From: Acidobacteriota bacterium
Lineage (GTDB): Bacteria > Acidobacteriota > Terriglobia > Bryobacterales > UBA6623
Assembly (NCBI GenBank): GCA_027624045.1
Contig: JAQBUE010000030.1
Coordinates: 1-36,832 of the forward strand
Length of the DNA stretch: 36,832 nucleotides
Direction: 5' to 3'
Shown: positions 17,100 to 25,327 of the stretch, one piece after another
Layout: each line of letters opens with the position of its first letter
Numbering within the stretch: the first letter of the stretch is position 1
Notes under the pieces: model-generated
Seen by the model: the letters and a program-made list of their open reading frames with translations, nothing else
The model's database searches: none
Told to the model about the DNA's origin: nothing
Program-made: the position numbers and the translations under genes

Positions 17100-18338
17100 C
17101 TAGAGCTTGGGCGCGCCGACCAGCTCAGCCATACTTCGCGGCGGTTCCGCGGCAATCGTTCGCAACCAGTCGGCGCCGGCCGCGGCAGCTGAGTCATCAA
17201 GACCGCGAACCCGTGCAACGTGGCCGCCGGCGGCATCACCCTTCCGGTACGCCTCGATGAGTTCTTGCGGCGGGGCCGGCGGCAGGCCGGGTTCGAGCAA
17301 CGCGTTGCCGATCCGTTCGCGGTTCGCCGGCAGCAGCCGATGCTCAGCGACGCAGAGTGCGCCGTGATCCCCGGAGGATTGTTCCCACTTGACGAGAGAG
17401 CGGTCAAGCTTACTGATAATGTTTTGGAGGCGAGCCGAACGTTCGGCGATGTGAAGCCCGATTTGCCGGCGGGCGGCTTCATAAAGAGGCTTCTGGTCTT
17501 CCGTCGCGAAGGGTAGTCTGACGTGCTCGTACCAAGCGTCGAGCGCGTGCAGGGTACCGACAAGACGAGCGGTTCGGATGAACTTGCGGCCGAGCATGCC
17601 GTAGCGCCCGCGGTCGAAGGGCTGAGCTTCTTGGGACCGCATGACCTCGCCGTGAACGCGGTTCGCGCCGACGTCCTGGCGCACGATCGAGCCCGCCGCT
17701 ACAACAGCTCCGAAATCCACCGCCACTGGCGCGACCAAGCCACTGTTGCCGCCGATGAATACTGGCGCTGATCGCAGCAGGACGCCCGTGGCGTCGCCGA
17801 TCAGACTGCCCCACTTGTCGCCGCGCGGATCGAAGTTGAAGTGAATCGCGCCAGAGCCGACTTCGCTGTGGTCTTCGCGCGACGTCCCGCCGCTCATGAA
17901 GAGATCGCAGAATTTTATGAGCGAGCCGGTAACGACGGTCGCTGTCAGGATGGTGTTCTTGAACGCGGCCGAGTGGGCGACATCGACATATTCTTCAAGC
18001 AACGTGCCTTCGCGGATCTCGGCGAAGCCGCGCACCCGAACCGAGTCGAGCAGCGTGGCATTCTGGTACGAACCGGCTCCGAGTTCCACATCGCGCCCGA
18101 TCTGGCAGTTCTCCACACGGGCGTGTCCGGAGGCGCCAATGCGCGAGCCGGAGCCGATGCGGGTTTCGCGTCCGCTGAGGGTTGCGTTGACGAGTGATGC
18201 GCCCGGGGCAATGTTCTCAAGCGCGACGTCGGCCCCGATGTAGACGCGCTCGGGTCCCCAGACGTCAACGCCCATCGCGGCAAGCCGCGTGACGCGCTCG
18301 CGGTTGCCGTGTTCATCGTAGTTAGGGAAGGAGGACAC
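17100..18338 (-). CDS. Left-handed beta-helix (hexapeptide repeat) protein, GlmU-like
   Basis: 412 residues. Residues about 30-230 show hexapeptide repeats of a left-handed beta-helix (YIGADVALENIAPGASLVNA, then ETRIGSGSRIGASG and NCQIGRDVELGAGS), as in sugar-nucleotide acyltransferases and the C-terminal half of GlmU. A conserved block (GAIHFNFDPRGDKWGSLIGD) and GGNSGLVAPVAVDFGAVVAAG follow. The last 170 residues are predicted helical and lack hexapeptides. There is no N-terminal nucleotidyltransferase motif, so this is not a complete GlmU. Such proteins are often annotated as UDP-N-acetylglucosamine pyrophosphorylase-related. A role in sugar-nucleotide or cell-wall precursor metabolism is plausible but unproven. 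The start is a GTG with no obvious Shine-Dalgarno site. An upstream in-frame stop leaves no better alternative. Confidence 0.72.
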   Translation of the reverse strand: MSSFPNYDEHGNRERVTRLAAMGVDVWGPERVYIGADVALENIAPGASLVNATLSGRETRIGSGSRIGASGHARVENCQIGRDVELGAGSYQNATLLDSVRVRGFAEIREGTLLEEYVDVAHSAAFKNTILTATVVTGSLIKFCDLFMSGGTSREDHSEVGSGAIHFNFDPRGDKWGSLIGDATGVLLRSAPVFIGGNSGLVAPVAVDFGAVVAAGSIVRQDVGANRVHGEVMRSQEAQPFDRGRYGMLGRKFIRTARLVGTLHALDAWYEHVRLPFATEDQKPLYEAARRQIGLHIAERSARLQNIISKLDRSLVKWEQSSGDHGALCVAEHRLLPANRERIGNALLEPGLPPAPPQELIEAYRKGDAAGGHVARVRGLDDSAAAAGADWLRTIAAEPPRSMAELVGAPKL

Positions 18339-18466
18339 GCGGAGGAATGAAGGGACTGTTGGAAGCTGTGTTTAGGATACATCGGGCCAGCCGAGAGGGG
18401 CGGTCTCGGTGGGTTGGGCGGGCAGGACGCCCTCGCTCGGCCTTATGCCGGACTCCGCTTCGAAGC

Positions 18467-18500
18467 GACGGTCTAACGATATGATTAAGCTCGGACGGTC
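18467..18500 (+). promoter_or_regulatory. Candidate promoter with flanking direct repeats before the sialidase gene
   Basis: A good -10 hexamer, TATGAT (18480-18485), lies 24 bases before the sialidase ATG, with only a weak -35 match. It is flanked by two identical heptamers, GACGGTC at 18467-18473 and 18494-18500, 27 bases apart. They could be binding sites for a regulator. Both points are inference from sequence alone. Confidence 0.3.
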
Positions 18501-18509
18501 GAGATCATC

Positions 18510-19688
18510 ATGAGATTATTTACGGTCGGGGTTCTGTTGATTTCCTGTTCCATCGGCTGGGCAGGCGAGGCGTCGGCGGTGCGGCTTCTGCGTGTCCCCG
18601 GCGAGGGGATTCAACCGCAAACCGTCAGTCATGACGGTGTACTCCACGTCATCTATTTCAAGGGGGAACGCACGCACGGGGACCTTTTCTATGTGCGATC
18701 CGCTGACGGCGGGGCGGGCTTCTCTGAACCTCTGCAGGTCAATAGCCAAGCCGGCAGCGCTGTCGCGGCGGGAACGATTCGCGGCGGCCAGATCGCGTTA
18801 GGGCCGCAGGGCCTCATCCACGTGGTTTGGAATGGGTCGTCGGTCTCACAGCCGCGCGGTCCGATGAACCCGGAGCAGCCGGCCGACAGTCCCCACAACG
18901 GGCTCCCCATGCTGTACTCGCGTTTAGGAGCCGACGGCCAATTCGAGCCACAGCGCAACCTGATGCGCAAGACGTTTGCTCTCGATGGCGGCGGTTCGGT
19001 GGCGGCGGACGAGCAGGGGAATGTCTACGTCGCGTGGCACGGAAGTTCAGAGGACTCCACCAAGGGCGAGGCGGGACGGGTCGTCTGGCTCGCGAAATCA
19101 ACCGACGGTGGTCAAACCTTTAGCGAAGAAACACCGGCGTTTGAGGAGTCAACCGGGGCCTGTGGGTGTTGCGGAATGCAGGTTTTCGCGGACTCGCGGG
19201 GAAGGCTTCTCGCTCTCTACCGCTCGGCGCGGGAAACGGTGCATCGCGATATCTATCTGCTCGCTTCCGGCGATCGAGGCAAGACGTTTCGGTCGCAGCG
19301 CGTCGATCCGTGGGAGATTGGCGCTTGCCCGATGAGTTCGATGTCGTTTTCGGAAGGGCCGGCCGGTGTGTTGGCCGCCTGGGAGACGGCCGGACAGGTT
19401 TTCTTTGGGCGTATCGAATCGCAGGCGGCGAAGCTCGAGGGAAAGACAGCAGCTCCTGGTGAGGCGGATCATCGCAAGCATCCTCGGCTGGCTCAGAACT
19501 CCCGAGGTGAAACGCTGTTGGTGTGGGCGGAAGTGCAGGGTTGGGGCAAGGCTGGCGAGCTTGGCTGGCAGTTGTTCAGCCGCGAAGGCGCGCCGCTCGG
19601 TGAAGCGGGCTCCGTTCACGGTCTTCCCGCCTGGAGCTTCGGCACTCCGGTGGCGGATTCGGACGGCGGCTTTCTGTTGATTTACTGA
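18510..19688 (+). CDS. Exported sialidase-like protein (Asp-box/BNR repeats)
   Basis: 392 residues with a signal peptide (MRLFTVGVLLISCSIGWAGEA), so exported. Three Asp-box motifs of the sialidase propeller are visible: SADGGAGF near residue 65, STDGGQTF near residue 195 and SGDRGKTF near residue 257. The protein also has a Cys-rich motif GACGCCGMQVF near residue 216 and a matching GACPMSS about 60 residues later, a pattern shared with a group of exo-sialidase-like proteins rather than with classical neuraminidases. I do not see a full catalytic Arg triad with certainty. It may hydrolyse a glycoside or only bind a sugar polymer. Divergent from the hexapeptide-repeat gene and convergent with the next gene. 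Confidence 0.8.
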   Translation: MRLFTVGVLLISCSIGWAGEASAVRLLRVPGEGIQPQTVSHDGVLHVIYFKGERTHGDLFYVRSADGGAGFSEPLQVNSQAGSAVAAGTIRGGQIALGPQGLIHVVWNGSSVSQPRGPMNPEQPADSPHNGLPMLYSRLGADGQFEPQRNLMRKTFALDGGGSVAADEQGNVYVAWHGSSEDSTKGEAGRVVWLAKSTDGGQTFSEETPAFEESTGACGCCGMQVFADSRGRLLALYRSARETVHRDIYLLASGDRGKTFRSQRVDPWEIGACPMSSMSFSEGPAGVLAAWETAGQVFFGRIESQAAKLEGKTAAPGEADHRKHPRLAQNSRGETLLVWAEVQGWGKAGELGWQLFSREGAPLGEAGSVHGLPAWSFGTPVADSDGGFLLIY

Positions 19689-19695
19689 CGGCCAA

Positions 19696-19718
19696 GCCCC
19701 GCTCGGGGCGCGAAGCGC
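19696..19718. repeat. Two adjacent GC-rich hairpins in a convergent gap
   Basis: GCCCC-gctc-GGGGC (19696-19709) is followed at once by GCGC-gaa-GCGC (19708-19718). The two overlap by two bases, so they would be alternatives. They lie between the convergent ends of the sialidase gene and the small unknown gene. There is no U-run on either strand, so calling this a terminator is weak. Confidence 0.3.
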
Positions 19719-19763
19719 GGAACCGGATCAGCGCGATCGTGGACTTTTGCGTCGAGCGGACCG

Positions 19764-20210
19764 CTATTTCTTCGGCGCTGTGCCGACTCTTGCGGCGAAA
19801 GCTTCGTAGGCTTCGGGGGCGCTGGCGCTCCACCATTCGATGTACTTATTGGCCACTTCTTCGAGGTTCTCGTAGGCAGTAGGGTCCTTGATTGTTTCCC
19901 GATAGGCGGCCAGCATGGGACTGAGGCGGACCCAACAGAAGAGCAGCTCGCGGCCGCTCTTGAAGAACAGGTCTTGTTGCAGTACGCCGCCGGCCACGAA
20001 CGAAGCAACCATTTCCCAGTACGTGACGACCATGCGGAAATAGGCGTTCTCGTCAGAACCGGGAGGGCAGACCTTGGTCCATTCATCAAGAGTCTTGGCG
20101 TGGAATGAGGCGGCGAACCATTGGCGGGCTTCGCGCAGCTTGGCTTCCCGGCGTATTTCGTAGAGGCGCAGAATGAGGTTGACGTCGTCGTAGGTACCAC
20201 AAGTTTTCAT
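19764..20210 (-). CDS. Conserved hypothetical protein
   Basis: 148 residues, predicted mostly helical, with no signal peptide and no catalytic motif I recognise. The composition (many Tyr, Trp and charged residues; KYIEWWSASAPEAYEAF near the end) and the pattern KTCGTYDDVNLILRLYEIRR at the start suggest a small soluble helical-bundle protein of the DUF4760 kind, but I cannot confirm that. GGAG lies 9 bases before the ATG. The start is supported because the next upstream in-frame region offers no better codon. It faces the sialidase gene with a gap of 75 bases and is divergent from the exported propeller-like gene. Confidence 0.65.
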   Translation of the reverse strand: MKTCGTYDDVNLILRLYEIRREAKLREARQWFAASFHAKTLDEWTKVCPPGSDENAYFRMVVTYWEMVASFVAGGVLQQDLFFKSGRELLFCWVRLSPMLAAYRETIKDPTAYENLEEVANKYIEWWSASAPEAYEAFAARVGTAPKK

Positions 20211-20402
20211 TGATGAAGCTCCAGATGATGAATAAGGTGTACCTAAGAGTCTGACAGAACGGGCACCAGCGGTGGGCTTCCCTATTCTTGACGCAACGGG
20301 CCTCGTGTGGTTTCGCGTGCCAATCGGAGTTGACTCTTTGATTCAGGAATGGGATCGTATGCGACGGAGCCTACGGATGGGTTCCTCGGACAGGAGACCG
20401 CA

Positions 20403-21509
20403 ATGACCTTTACCAAAGTCGAGATGTTGGCGCTCGCCATGGTGGCGTTGACGCTCGTGGCCGCGCCGCTCAGCGCCGACCACCATGCTTCAGAGTTGAA
20501 GGCCGGAAAGGCCGACCTGCAGTCAGCGGGCCCTTTGGCATTTGGGCCGAACGGCATTTTATTTGCCGGCGACTCGAACGGCGCCGCTATCTTCGCGCTC
20601 GACACCGGGGATACCAAGCCGGGCTCGTCAGGCGGTATTTCCGTCAAAAGTGTAAATGAAAAGGTCGCGGCGATGCTGGGAACGTCGGCGGATCAGATCT
20701 TGATTGAAGACATGGCCGTGAACCCGATTTCGAAGAACACGTATCTCTCGGTGTCACGCGGCCGCGGCCCGGATGCGATGGCGGTGATTCTCAAGGTTGA
20801 CACCTCGGGGAAAATTTCCGAGTTTTCTCTCGACAACGTCAAGCATTCCAAAGCAATGCTGCCGAATGCGCCCACCGCCGATGCCAAGGATCGCCGCGGC
20901 CGCGGTTTGCGGGTGCAGTCCATCACGGATCTCGCGTACGTCGACGGTAAGGTACTGGTAGCGGGGCTCTCGAATGAGGAATTCGCTTCGACGCTGCGCT
21001 CGATTCCCTTCCCTTTCGGCGCGATCGACAACGGCACCGGCGTCGAGATCTTCCACGGCGCGCATGGACGCTTCGAGACGAATGCGCCTGTTCGGACGTT
21101 CGTCCCTTACGAGATCCAGAAAGAGCTGCACTTGCTCGCCGCCTACACCTGCACGCCGCTCGTCAAGTTTCCGCTGTCAGACCTGAAGCCGGGGTCGAAA
21201 GTCATGGGCACGACGATCGCCGAGCTCGGTAATCGCAATCGCCCTCTCGACATGATCGTCTACGGCAAGGGCGGCACGGACTATATCCTCATGAACAACA
21301 GCAGCCGCGGCGTGATGAAGATGTCGACGAAAGACATTGATAAGTACGACGGCATCGAGGAGAAGACCGACATCACAGGTCTGCCCTACGAGACGATCGC
21401 CGAACTTAAGGGCGTACAGCAGCTCGATCGCTTGGATGACAGTAACGCGCTGATTCTGGTGCAGGAAGAGGGCGGCTCGATGGATTTGAGAACCATCGCG
21501 CTTCCCTAA
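20403..21509 (+). CDS. Exported beta-propeller-like protein of unknown function
   Basis: 368 residues. The N-terminus is a signal peptide (VEMLALAMVALTLVAAPLSA, then ADHH), and the mature part begins with SAGPLAFGPNGILFAGDSNG, a strand pattern like an NHL or SMP-30 blade. Further strand-rich segments follow (FALDTGDTKPG, VQSITDLAYVDGKVLVAGLS, PLDMIVYGKGGTDYILMNN). I know no characterised member. I moved the start to the ATG at 20403 because AGGAG lies 6 bases before it and the signal peptide begins there; a longer frame from 20349 adds 18 residues that look unlike a leader. The gene is followed on the same strand, 97 bases on, by the frameshifted Ig-like gene, and the two may be partners on the cell surface. 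Confidence 0.75.
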   Translation: MTFTKVEMLALAMVALTLVAAPLSADHHASELKAGKADLQSAGPLAFGPNGILFAGDSNGAAIFALDTGDTKPGSSGGISVKSVNEKVAAMLGTSADQILIEDMAVNPISKNTYLSVSRGRGPDAMAVILKVDTSGKISEFSLDNVKHSKAMLPNAPTADAKDRRGRGLRVQSITDLAYVDGKVLVAGLSNEEFASTLRSIPFPFGAIDNGTGVEIFHGAHGRFETNAPVRTFVPYEIQKELHLLAAYTCTPLVKFPLSDLKPGSKVMGTTIAELGNRNRPLDMIVYGKGGTDYILMNNSSRGVMKMSTKDIDKYDGIEEKTDITGLPYETIAELKGVQQLDRLDDSNALILVQEEGGSMDLRTIALP

Positions 21510-21606
21510 CAGGCAGCCGACGCGCGGCTTCGCCCACCGGCCCTTCGAGCCACATCACATGCGGGGCAGCGGAGCCAGGCCCGGCTGTCCTTCTCCTTCG
21601 TTTTCT

Positions 21607-22723
21607 ATGAAATCTCACTTCCAGCGGCGAGGTTGGCTGCTCGTCGCGGCGCTGTGCATGTTCAACACAGCGTGGGCGGATTCCGTCGCCGTCAATATGG
21701 AGAAGGCAGGCGGCGAATACCTCTTCCGGCTCTCGCCGTTCTCGAACGGTTCGCAGTCGTCAGAAGAGACCATGCGGGTTTACGTGGATAGCGGGCCGGC
21801 CCCCAACGCTGATCTGCCCCCCCTTGCTGGGTTCTTATACGGTGGATGGAAACGTGCTGACGTTTCGGCCCCGCTTTCCCTTGCAGGCGGGCGGGCAGTA
21901 TCGTGTCGTATTCAATGACGGCACGGGTTCAGGCGCGCGGGAGCGGACGTTCGAGGTAGCCGATGCGGACACCGGCCCGGCCGCGGTGGTCGAGGAGATT
22001 TATCCAACCGCGGACGTCTTGCCGGAGAACCAACTCAAGTTCTACCTGCACTTCTCGGCACCGATGAGTCGCGGCGAGGCTTACTCGCGCGTGCATCTGC
22101 TCGACGAGAACGGCAAGCGTATCACGCTTCCTTTTCTCGAACTCGACCAGGAACTCTGGGACCGCGCGGGGCGGCGCTTGACGATCTTCTTCGATCCCGC
22201 GCGCGTCAAACGCGGCCTGTTGCCGCACGAGGAAGCAGGCATACCGATCGAGGACGGCAAGTCGTACACACTGGTCGTCGAGAAGGAATGGCTCGATGCC
22301 CGCGGCAAGCCTCTTCAGCGAGATTTCGAGAAGCGCTTCCGGGTGGGTCCAGCTGACCGCGAACCCCCACGGCTGACGGACTGGGTGGTCAGCGCACCGC
22401 AAGCCGGCAGCCGTGACCCGCTGATCGTGGAATTCCCCGAATCGCTCGACCACGCACTCCTCGGACGACTTGTTCGCATTGTGAGAGCCGCCAGGCGAAA
22501 GCCGCTCCAAGGCGAGATCACGATCGATCGCCACGAAACGCGTTGGCGTTTCACGCCGGATGCCCCTTGGCCGGCTGGACGATACTACGTCGAGGTCGGA
22601 ACCATCCTGGAAGACTTGGCGGGCAACACGCTGGAACGCCCCTTTGAAGTGGACGTGTTCGAACGGGTGGAAGAGAGAGTCGCAGGTGTGACGGAGACAC
22701 TGAAGTTTGAGGTCAAAGAGTAG
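21607..22723 (+). pseudogene. Exported Ig-like domain protein, split by a one-base frameshift
   Basis: Two overlapping reading frames in different phases make one protein. The first (from ATG 21607) begins with a signal peptide (RRGWLLVAALCMFNTAWAD) and reads MRVYVDSGPAPNADLPP; it would end at 21918 in an unrelated sequence. The second frame picks up LLGSYTVDGNVLTFRPRF from about 21823 and runs to the TAG at 22723. Removing one C from a C7 run at 21817-21823 joins them exactly into a protein of about 371 residues. The mature part has two or more Ig-like/Big-type domains (YPTADVLPENQLKFYLHFSA and a later WRFTPDAPWPAGRYYVEV). Such domains bind partners or serve as structure. Possible causes: sequencing error, a real null allele or phase variation. 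Confidence 0.75.
21817..21823 (+). other. C7 homopolymer tract at the frameshift point
   Basis: Seven consecutive C between CTG and TTGCTGG. Translation of the upstream frame and of the downstream frame join without loss if one C is removed. The tract is a typical spot for slipped-strand errors, both in cells and in sequencing. Confidence 0.8.
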
Positions 22724-22746
22724 ATTCCCCGCCTGAAGTCGGCAAA

Positions 22747-22775
22747 AGCCGCGGACCTCAAAACCGAGGTCCACG
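22747..22775. repeat. Dispersed palindromic element, copy 1
   Basis: AGCCGCGGACCTC then AAAACC then GAGGTCCACGC. The arms GGACCTC (22753-22759) and GAGGTCC (22766-22772) form a 7-bp stem with a 6-base loop. It lies between the convergent ends of the Ig-like gene and the squalene-cyclase-fold gene. A related copy with the same start AGCCGCGG and the same core ACCGAGGTC lies at 25266-25294. No U-run follows. Confidence 0.55.
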
Positions 22776-22791
22776 CTACGGGGCTGGGTTG

Positions 22792-23769
22792 CTACGGCGC
22801 TAGGTTGGGCTTGTTGCTGGTTTCAAGTAACGCAAGCGTTGCCCAGGCGGTTGTCGAGATGTGTTGGGCATAGCTTTGTGACCCGGGCGGGCGGGTTGTT
22901 TCAGGCCAGCCTCCCGCGGGCAGCTGCGTTTCGCCTAGAAATTTTCGTCCGCGCCTGATCCTCTCGTCCTGTGACGCGGGCAATGAGTCGAGCGCCAGAA
23001 GCGCGAGCGCCGTGTCGAAGGGCTCGGAAGGCGCATTCCGATAAGGTCCCCAACCCCCATCGCCGTTCTGCGCCCCGGAGATGAGCGCGACGGATTCAGC
23101 TCGCCGCTCCGCGAAACCTCCTTGGGGAGACACCTCCGAAAGCGCTAATACTGTCGCTGAAGCATCGAGGACATTCTTGGGTGTCGTCCGCTCAAACCAA
23201 CGGCTCGCCCGCTCAATCGCGTCGTTGAGAGACGGATCGGCGGCACTCTTCAGGACGCGGCGGGCCGTATAAGTGGCCAGGGCGGTGCCGTAGGTGATCG
23301 GTGAACCAGCCAAACCGCTTGCATCGATCTTCCACGAGCCATCGTTTTCCTGGTGGGGCAGCAGAGACCGGGCCGCTGTAACGAGCGCCTCGCGAGGTAC
23401 CAAGCCGGCCTGAACGGCCGCCTCTAGCGCTGCCGCGAATTGAATGCGCGCAAGTTCCTTGTCACTGAACTCGGGCGCGCCACGATTACTGTCCCAGTCC
23501 TGGGGCCTGTTGAGCCAGTCTGTCGTGTCCTGTAGCGCCGGCCGCGGCAGCTTCCAACCCAGCCGCTGAGCGGTATACAGCACGCGAGCGCCGTCGCCAT
23601 TATTGTGGCAGGAGTAGCATCCATTGCCAGTCTTCCAGAGGGGGACTTCTTGCGCGAGATAATCGAGCGCCGCCCTTTCGGCGCGGTTGGCCTGCTGTGC
23701 CATGGCCGCTTGTTGTCCGGCGAATCCCCAGCTGAGAGCCAGGCCCGACAATAGGATGAGTATTCGCAT
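22792..23769 (-). CDS. Exported squalene-cyclase/prenyltransferase-fold protein with CxxCH
   Basis: 325 residues with a signal peptide (MRILILLSGLALSWGFAGQQ). A CYSCH motif at Cys51-Cys54-His55 is the classic c-type heme-binding signature, but only one such motif is present and nothing nearby looks like a distal Met ligand with certainty. Most of the protein is the alpha/alpha toroid of the squalene-cyclase and prenyltransferase superfamily, seen as QxxDGxW-like repeats: HQENDGSWKI near residue 143, GAQNGDGGWGPY near residue 232 and QLPAGGWPETT near residue 284. Proteins of this kind are known from Planctomycetes and Acidobacteria without assigned function. The CxxCH may bind heme or metal, or may be only an oxidised Cys pair. 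Divergent from the glycosyltransferase gene. Confidence 0.8.
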   Translation of the reverse strand: MRILILLSGLALSWGFAGQQAAMAQQANRAERAALDYLAQEVPLWKTGNGCYSCHNNGDGARVLYTAQRLGWKLPRPALQDTTDWLNRPQDWDSNRGAPEFSDKELARIQFAAALEAAVQAGLVPREALVTAARSLLPHQENDGSWKIDASGLAGSPITYGTALATYTARRVLKSAADPSLNDAIERASRWFERTTPKNVLDASATVLALSEVSPQGGFAERRAESVALISGAQNGDGGWGPYRNAPSEPFDTALALLALDSLPASQDERIRRGRKFLGETQLPAGGWPETTRPPGSQSYAQHISTTAWATLALLETSNKPNLAP

Positions 23770-23896
23770 GTGGCAGTCCGCGCCAGTCCGGCGGCAATCC
23801 AGATCACTTTGCGCGCCTGCCTCCAGGTTACAATTGACCCGTGGCGCTTGTCCCGTAGCCGCCGCGGGCGAACGGCCGCGGATGCCATTCTGACAA

Positions 23897-24670
23897 ATGA
23901 AGCTGTACGCTCTTTACACGCCCTCGCATGAAGCACTCGCGAAAGAGTGGTTTCTGCCGAGCCTGCGGGATGACTACGAGCTCCACGTCGTGCGGCAACC
24001 GCAAACTGGCGCGAGCGACGATCATCGTTACGGAACGCGGGCCTTCAATCGCGCAACCCTCGCTAAAGTCGAGCTGATTATTCAGGCGATTGATGACAAC
24101 CGGGATGACGTTTTTGTTTTCTCTGACGTCGATATCCAGTTCTTTCGACCTGCGCGGGAATCGCTCGAGGCGTCGATACGCGGACGTGATATCGCGTTTC
24201 AACAGAACCAACTGAACGGCGAAATCAACTCCGGATTCTTTATCTGCCGCGGCAATGCCCGCACACGGCGCCTTTGGGAGCGCGTGAAAGACGTGATCCG
24301 GGGCCGCCCGGAGTGGAATGATCAGGATGCGCTCAACCACGTCATGTTCCAGCAGGTGCCTTCCGGGTTTCGGAACCGGCTTCTCAGTCCCGTCACGCAG
24401 CGCAGGCTCGCCGCCGTCGCCATGCGCGGGATCGCGATGCACCGGGTTTCCTATGTCTTGACCCTGTTTCCGAACGAGTTCGGTGTTCAATGGCGGTACT
24501 TGCCGATCGAGTTTTTCACGACCGGAGCCAAGAGAGGAACGGATTGGGAGCCGGGGCAGGACCTGAAAGTTCCGAAACGGATCGTGATGCACCACGCAAA
24601 CTTCTGCGTCGGAGTGGAAGCGAAGGTCCAGCAACTCAAGGAAGTGCGGCAAGCCGTCGCACGCCGGTAA
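23897..24670 (+). CDS. Nucleotide-diphospho-sugar transferase family glycosyltransferase
   Basis: 257 residues, soluble, without signal peptide. The GT-A fold region shows the metal-binding DxD motif as D77-V-D79 in FSDVDIQFF, the segment AFQQNQLNGEINSGFFICRG typical of the acceptor-site loop, and W-NDQDALNHV. This matches the nucleotide-diphospho-sugar transferase (DUF273-like, PF03407) family. It should transfer a sugar from a nucleotide donor, but the donor and acceptor cannot be inferred. The start is an ATG with no strong Shine-Dalgarno site. It is divergent from the squalene-cyclase-fold gene and followed by msrA on the same strand after 72 bases. I see no other polysaccharide genes next to it, so it is probably not part of a large capsule cluster. 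Confidence 0.8.
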   Translation: MKLYALYTPSHEALAKEWFLPSLRDDYELHVVRQPQTGASDDHRYGTRAFNRATLAKVELIIQAIDDNRDDVFVFSDVDIQFFRPARESLEASIRGRDIAFQQNQLNGEINSGFFICRGNARTRRLWERVKDVIRGRPEWNDQDALNHVMFQQVPSGFRNRLLSPVTQRRLAAVAMRGIAMHRVSYVLTLFPNEFGVQWRYLPIEFFTTGAKRGTDWEPGQDLKVPKRIVMHHANFCVGVEAKVQQLKEVRQAVARR

Positions 24671-24742
24671 GGCAATTGTCCCTCTCCCGCCACGCCGCCG
24701 GCGTTACCATAAGAGGGCAGAAAACATTGAGGGAGGATGCTG

Positions 24743-25240
24743 ATGTCGGATAACAACGGAACACCTCGGACGGAGAAAGCAACCTTCGGCGCCGGCTGCT
24801 TCTGGGGGATTGAAGCGGCGTTTCGCGATTTGGATGGTGTACTCGCCGCTGCCGTCGGATACGCCGGTGGCAGCCTGGAGAACCCATCCTACCAGGACGT
24901 CTGCAGCGGTCGAAGCGGGCATACCGAAGTCGTGGAAGTGGAGTTCGATCCGTCGCGAGTGAGCTATGAAAAGCTGCTTGATCTGTTCTGGAGTTCTCAC
25001 GATCCGACGACAGTGAACCGCCAAGGCCCCGACATCGGATCGCAATACCGTTCAGCCATCTTCTTCCACAGCCCCGAACAAGAAGCCGCCGCCCTTAAAT
25101 CGATGGAAGCCCAAGACCGCTCGGGCGGCTACCCGAATCCGGTCGTCACCGAGATCACGCCCGCCCCGAAGTTCTATCGGGCCGAGGAGTACCATCAACG
25201 CTACCTCGAAAAAAGAGGTCTAGCTCACTGCCGAATCTGA
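24743..25240 (+). CDS. msrA: Peptide-methionine (S)-S-oxide reductase
   Basis: Reduces methionine-S-sulfoxide in proteins with electrons from thioredoxin, a repair step after oxidative damage. The active-site motif GCFWG is intact, with the catalytic Cys at residue 19, and the protein carries the usual [23 protein letters not shown] and EYHQRYLEK blocks. A Cys near the C-terminus (HCRI) can act as resolving residue. At 165 residues it is of normal length. I start at the ATG 24743 because GGGAGG (24731-24736) is 6 bases upstream; the ATG at 24737 would touch that site. No msrB is seen next to it. The gene stands alone, in the same direction as the glycosyltransferase. Confidence 0.95.
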   Translation: MSDNNGTPRTEKATFGAGCFWGIEAAFRDLDGVLAAAVGYAGGSLENPSYQDVCSGRSGHTEVVEVEFDPSRVSYEKLLDLFWSSHDPTTVNRQGPDIGSQYRSAIFFHSPEQEAAALKSMEAQDRSGGYPNPVVTEITPAPKFYRAEEYHQRYLEKRGLAHCRI

Positions 25241-25265
25241 ATGAGAATTCAGTTGGGGTTTGAAG

Positions 25266-25294
25266 AGCCGCGGCCCCCAAGACCGAGGTCGCGC
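25266..25294. repeat. Dispersed palindromic element, copy 2
   Basis: AGCCGCGGCCCCC then AAG then ACCGAGGTCGCGC. It shares AGCCGCGG and ACCGAGGTC with the copy at 22747-22775 (about 24 of 30 aligned positions). Like that copy it lies in a convergent gap, here between msrA and a membrane protein gene. The stem is less perfect in this copy. Confidence 0.45.
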
Positions 25295-25327
25295 CACCGG
25301 TTTCAGGAGCGTCGTCGGATGAACGGG

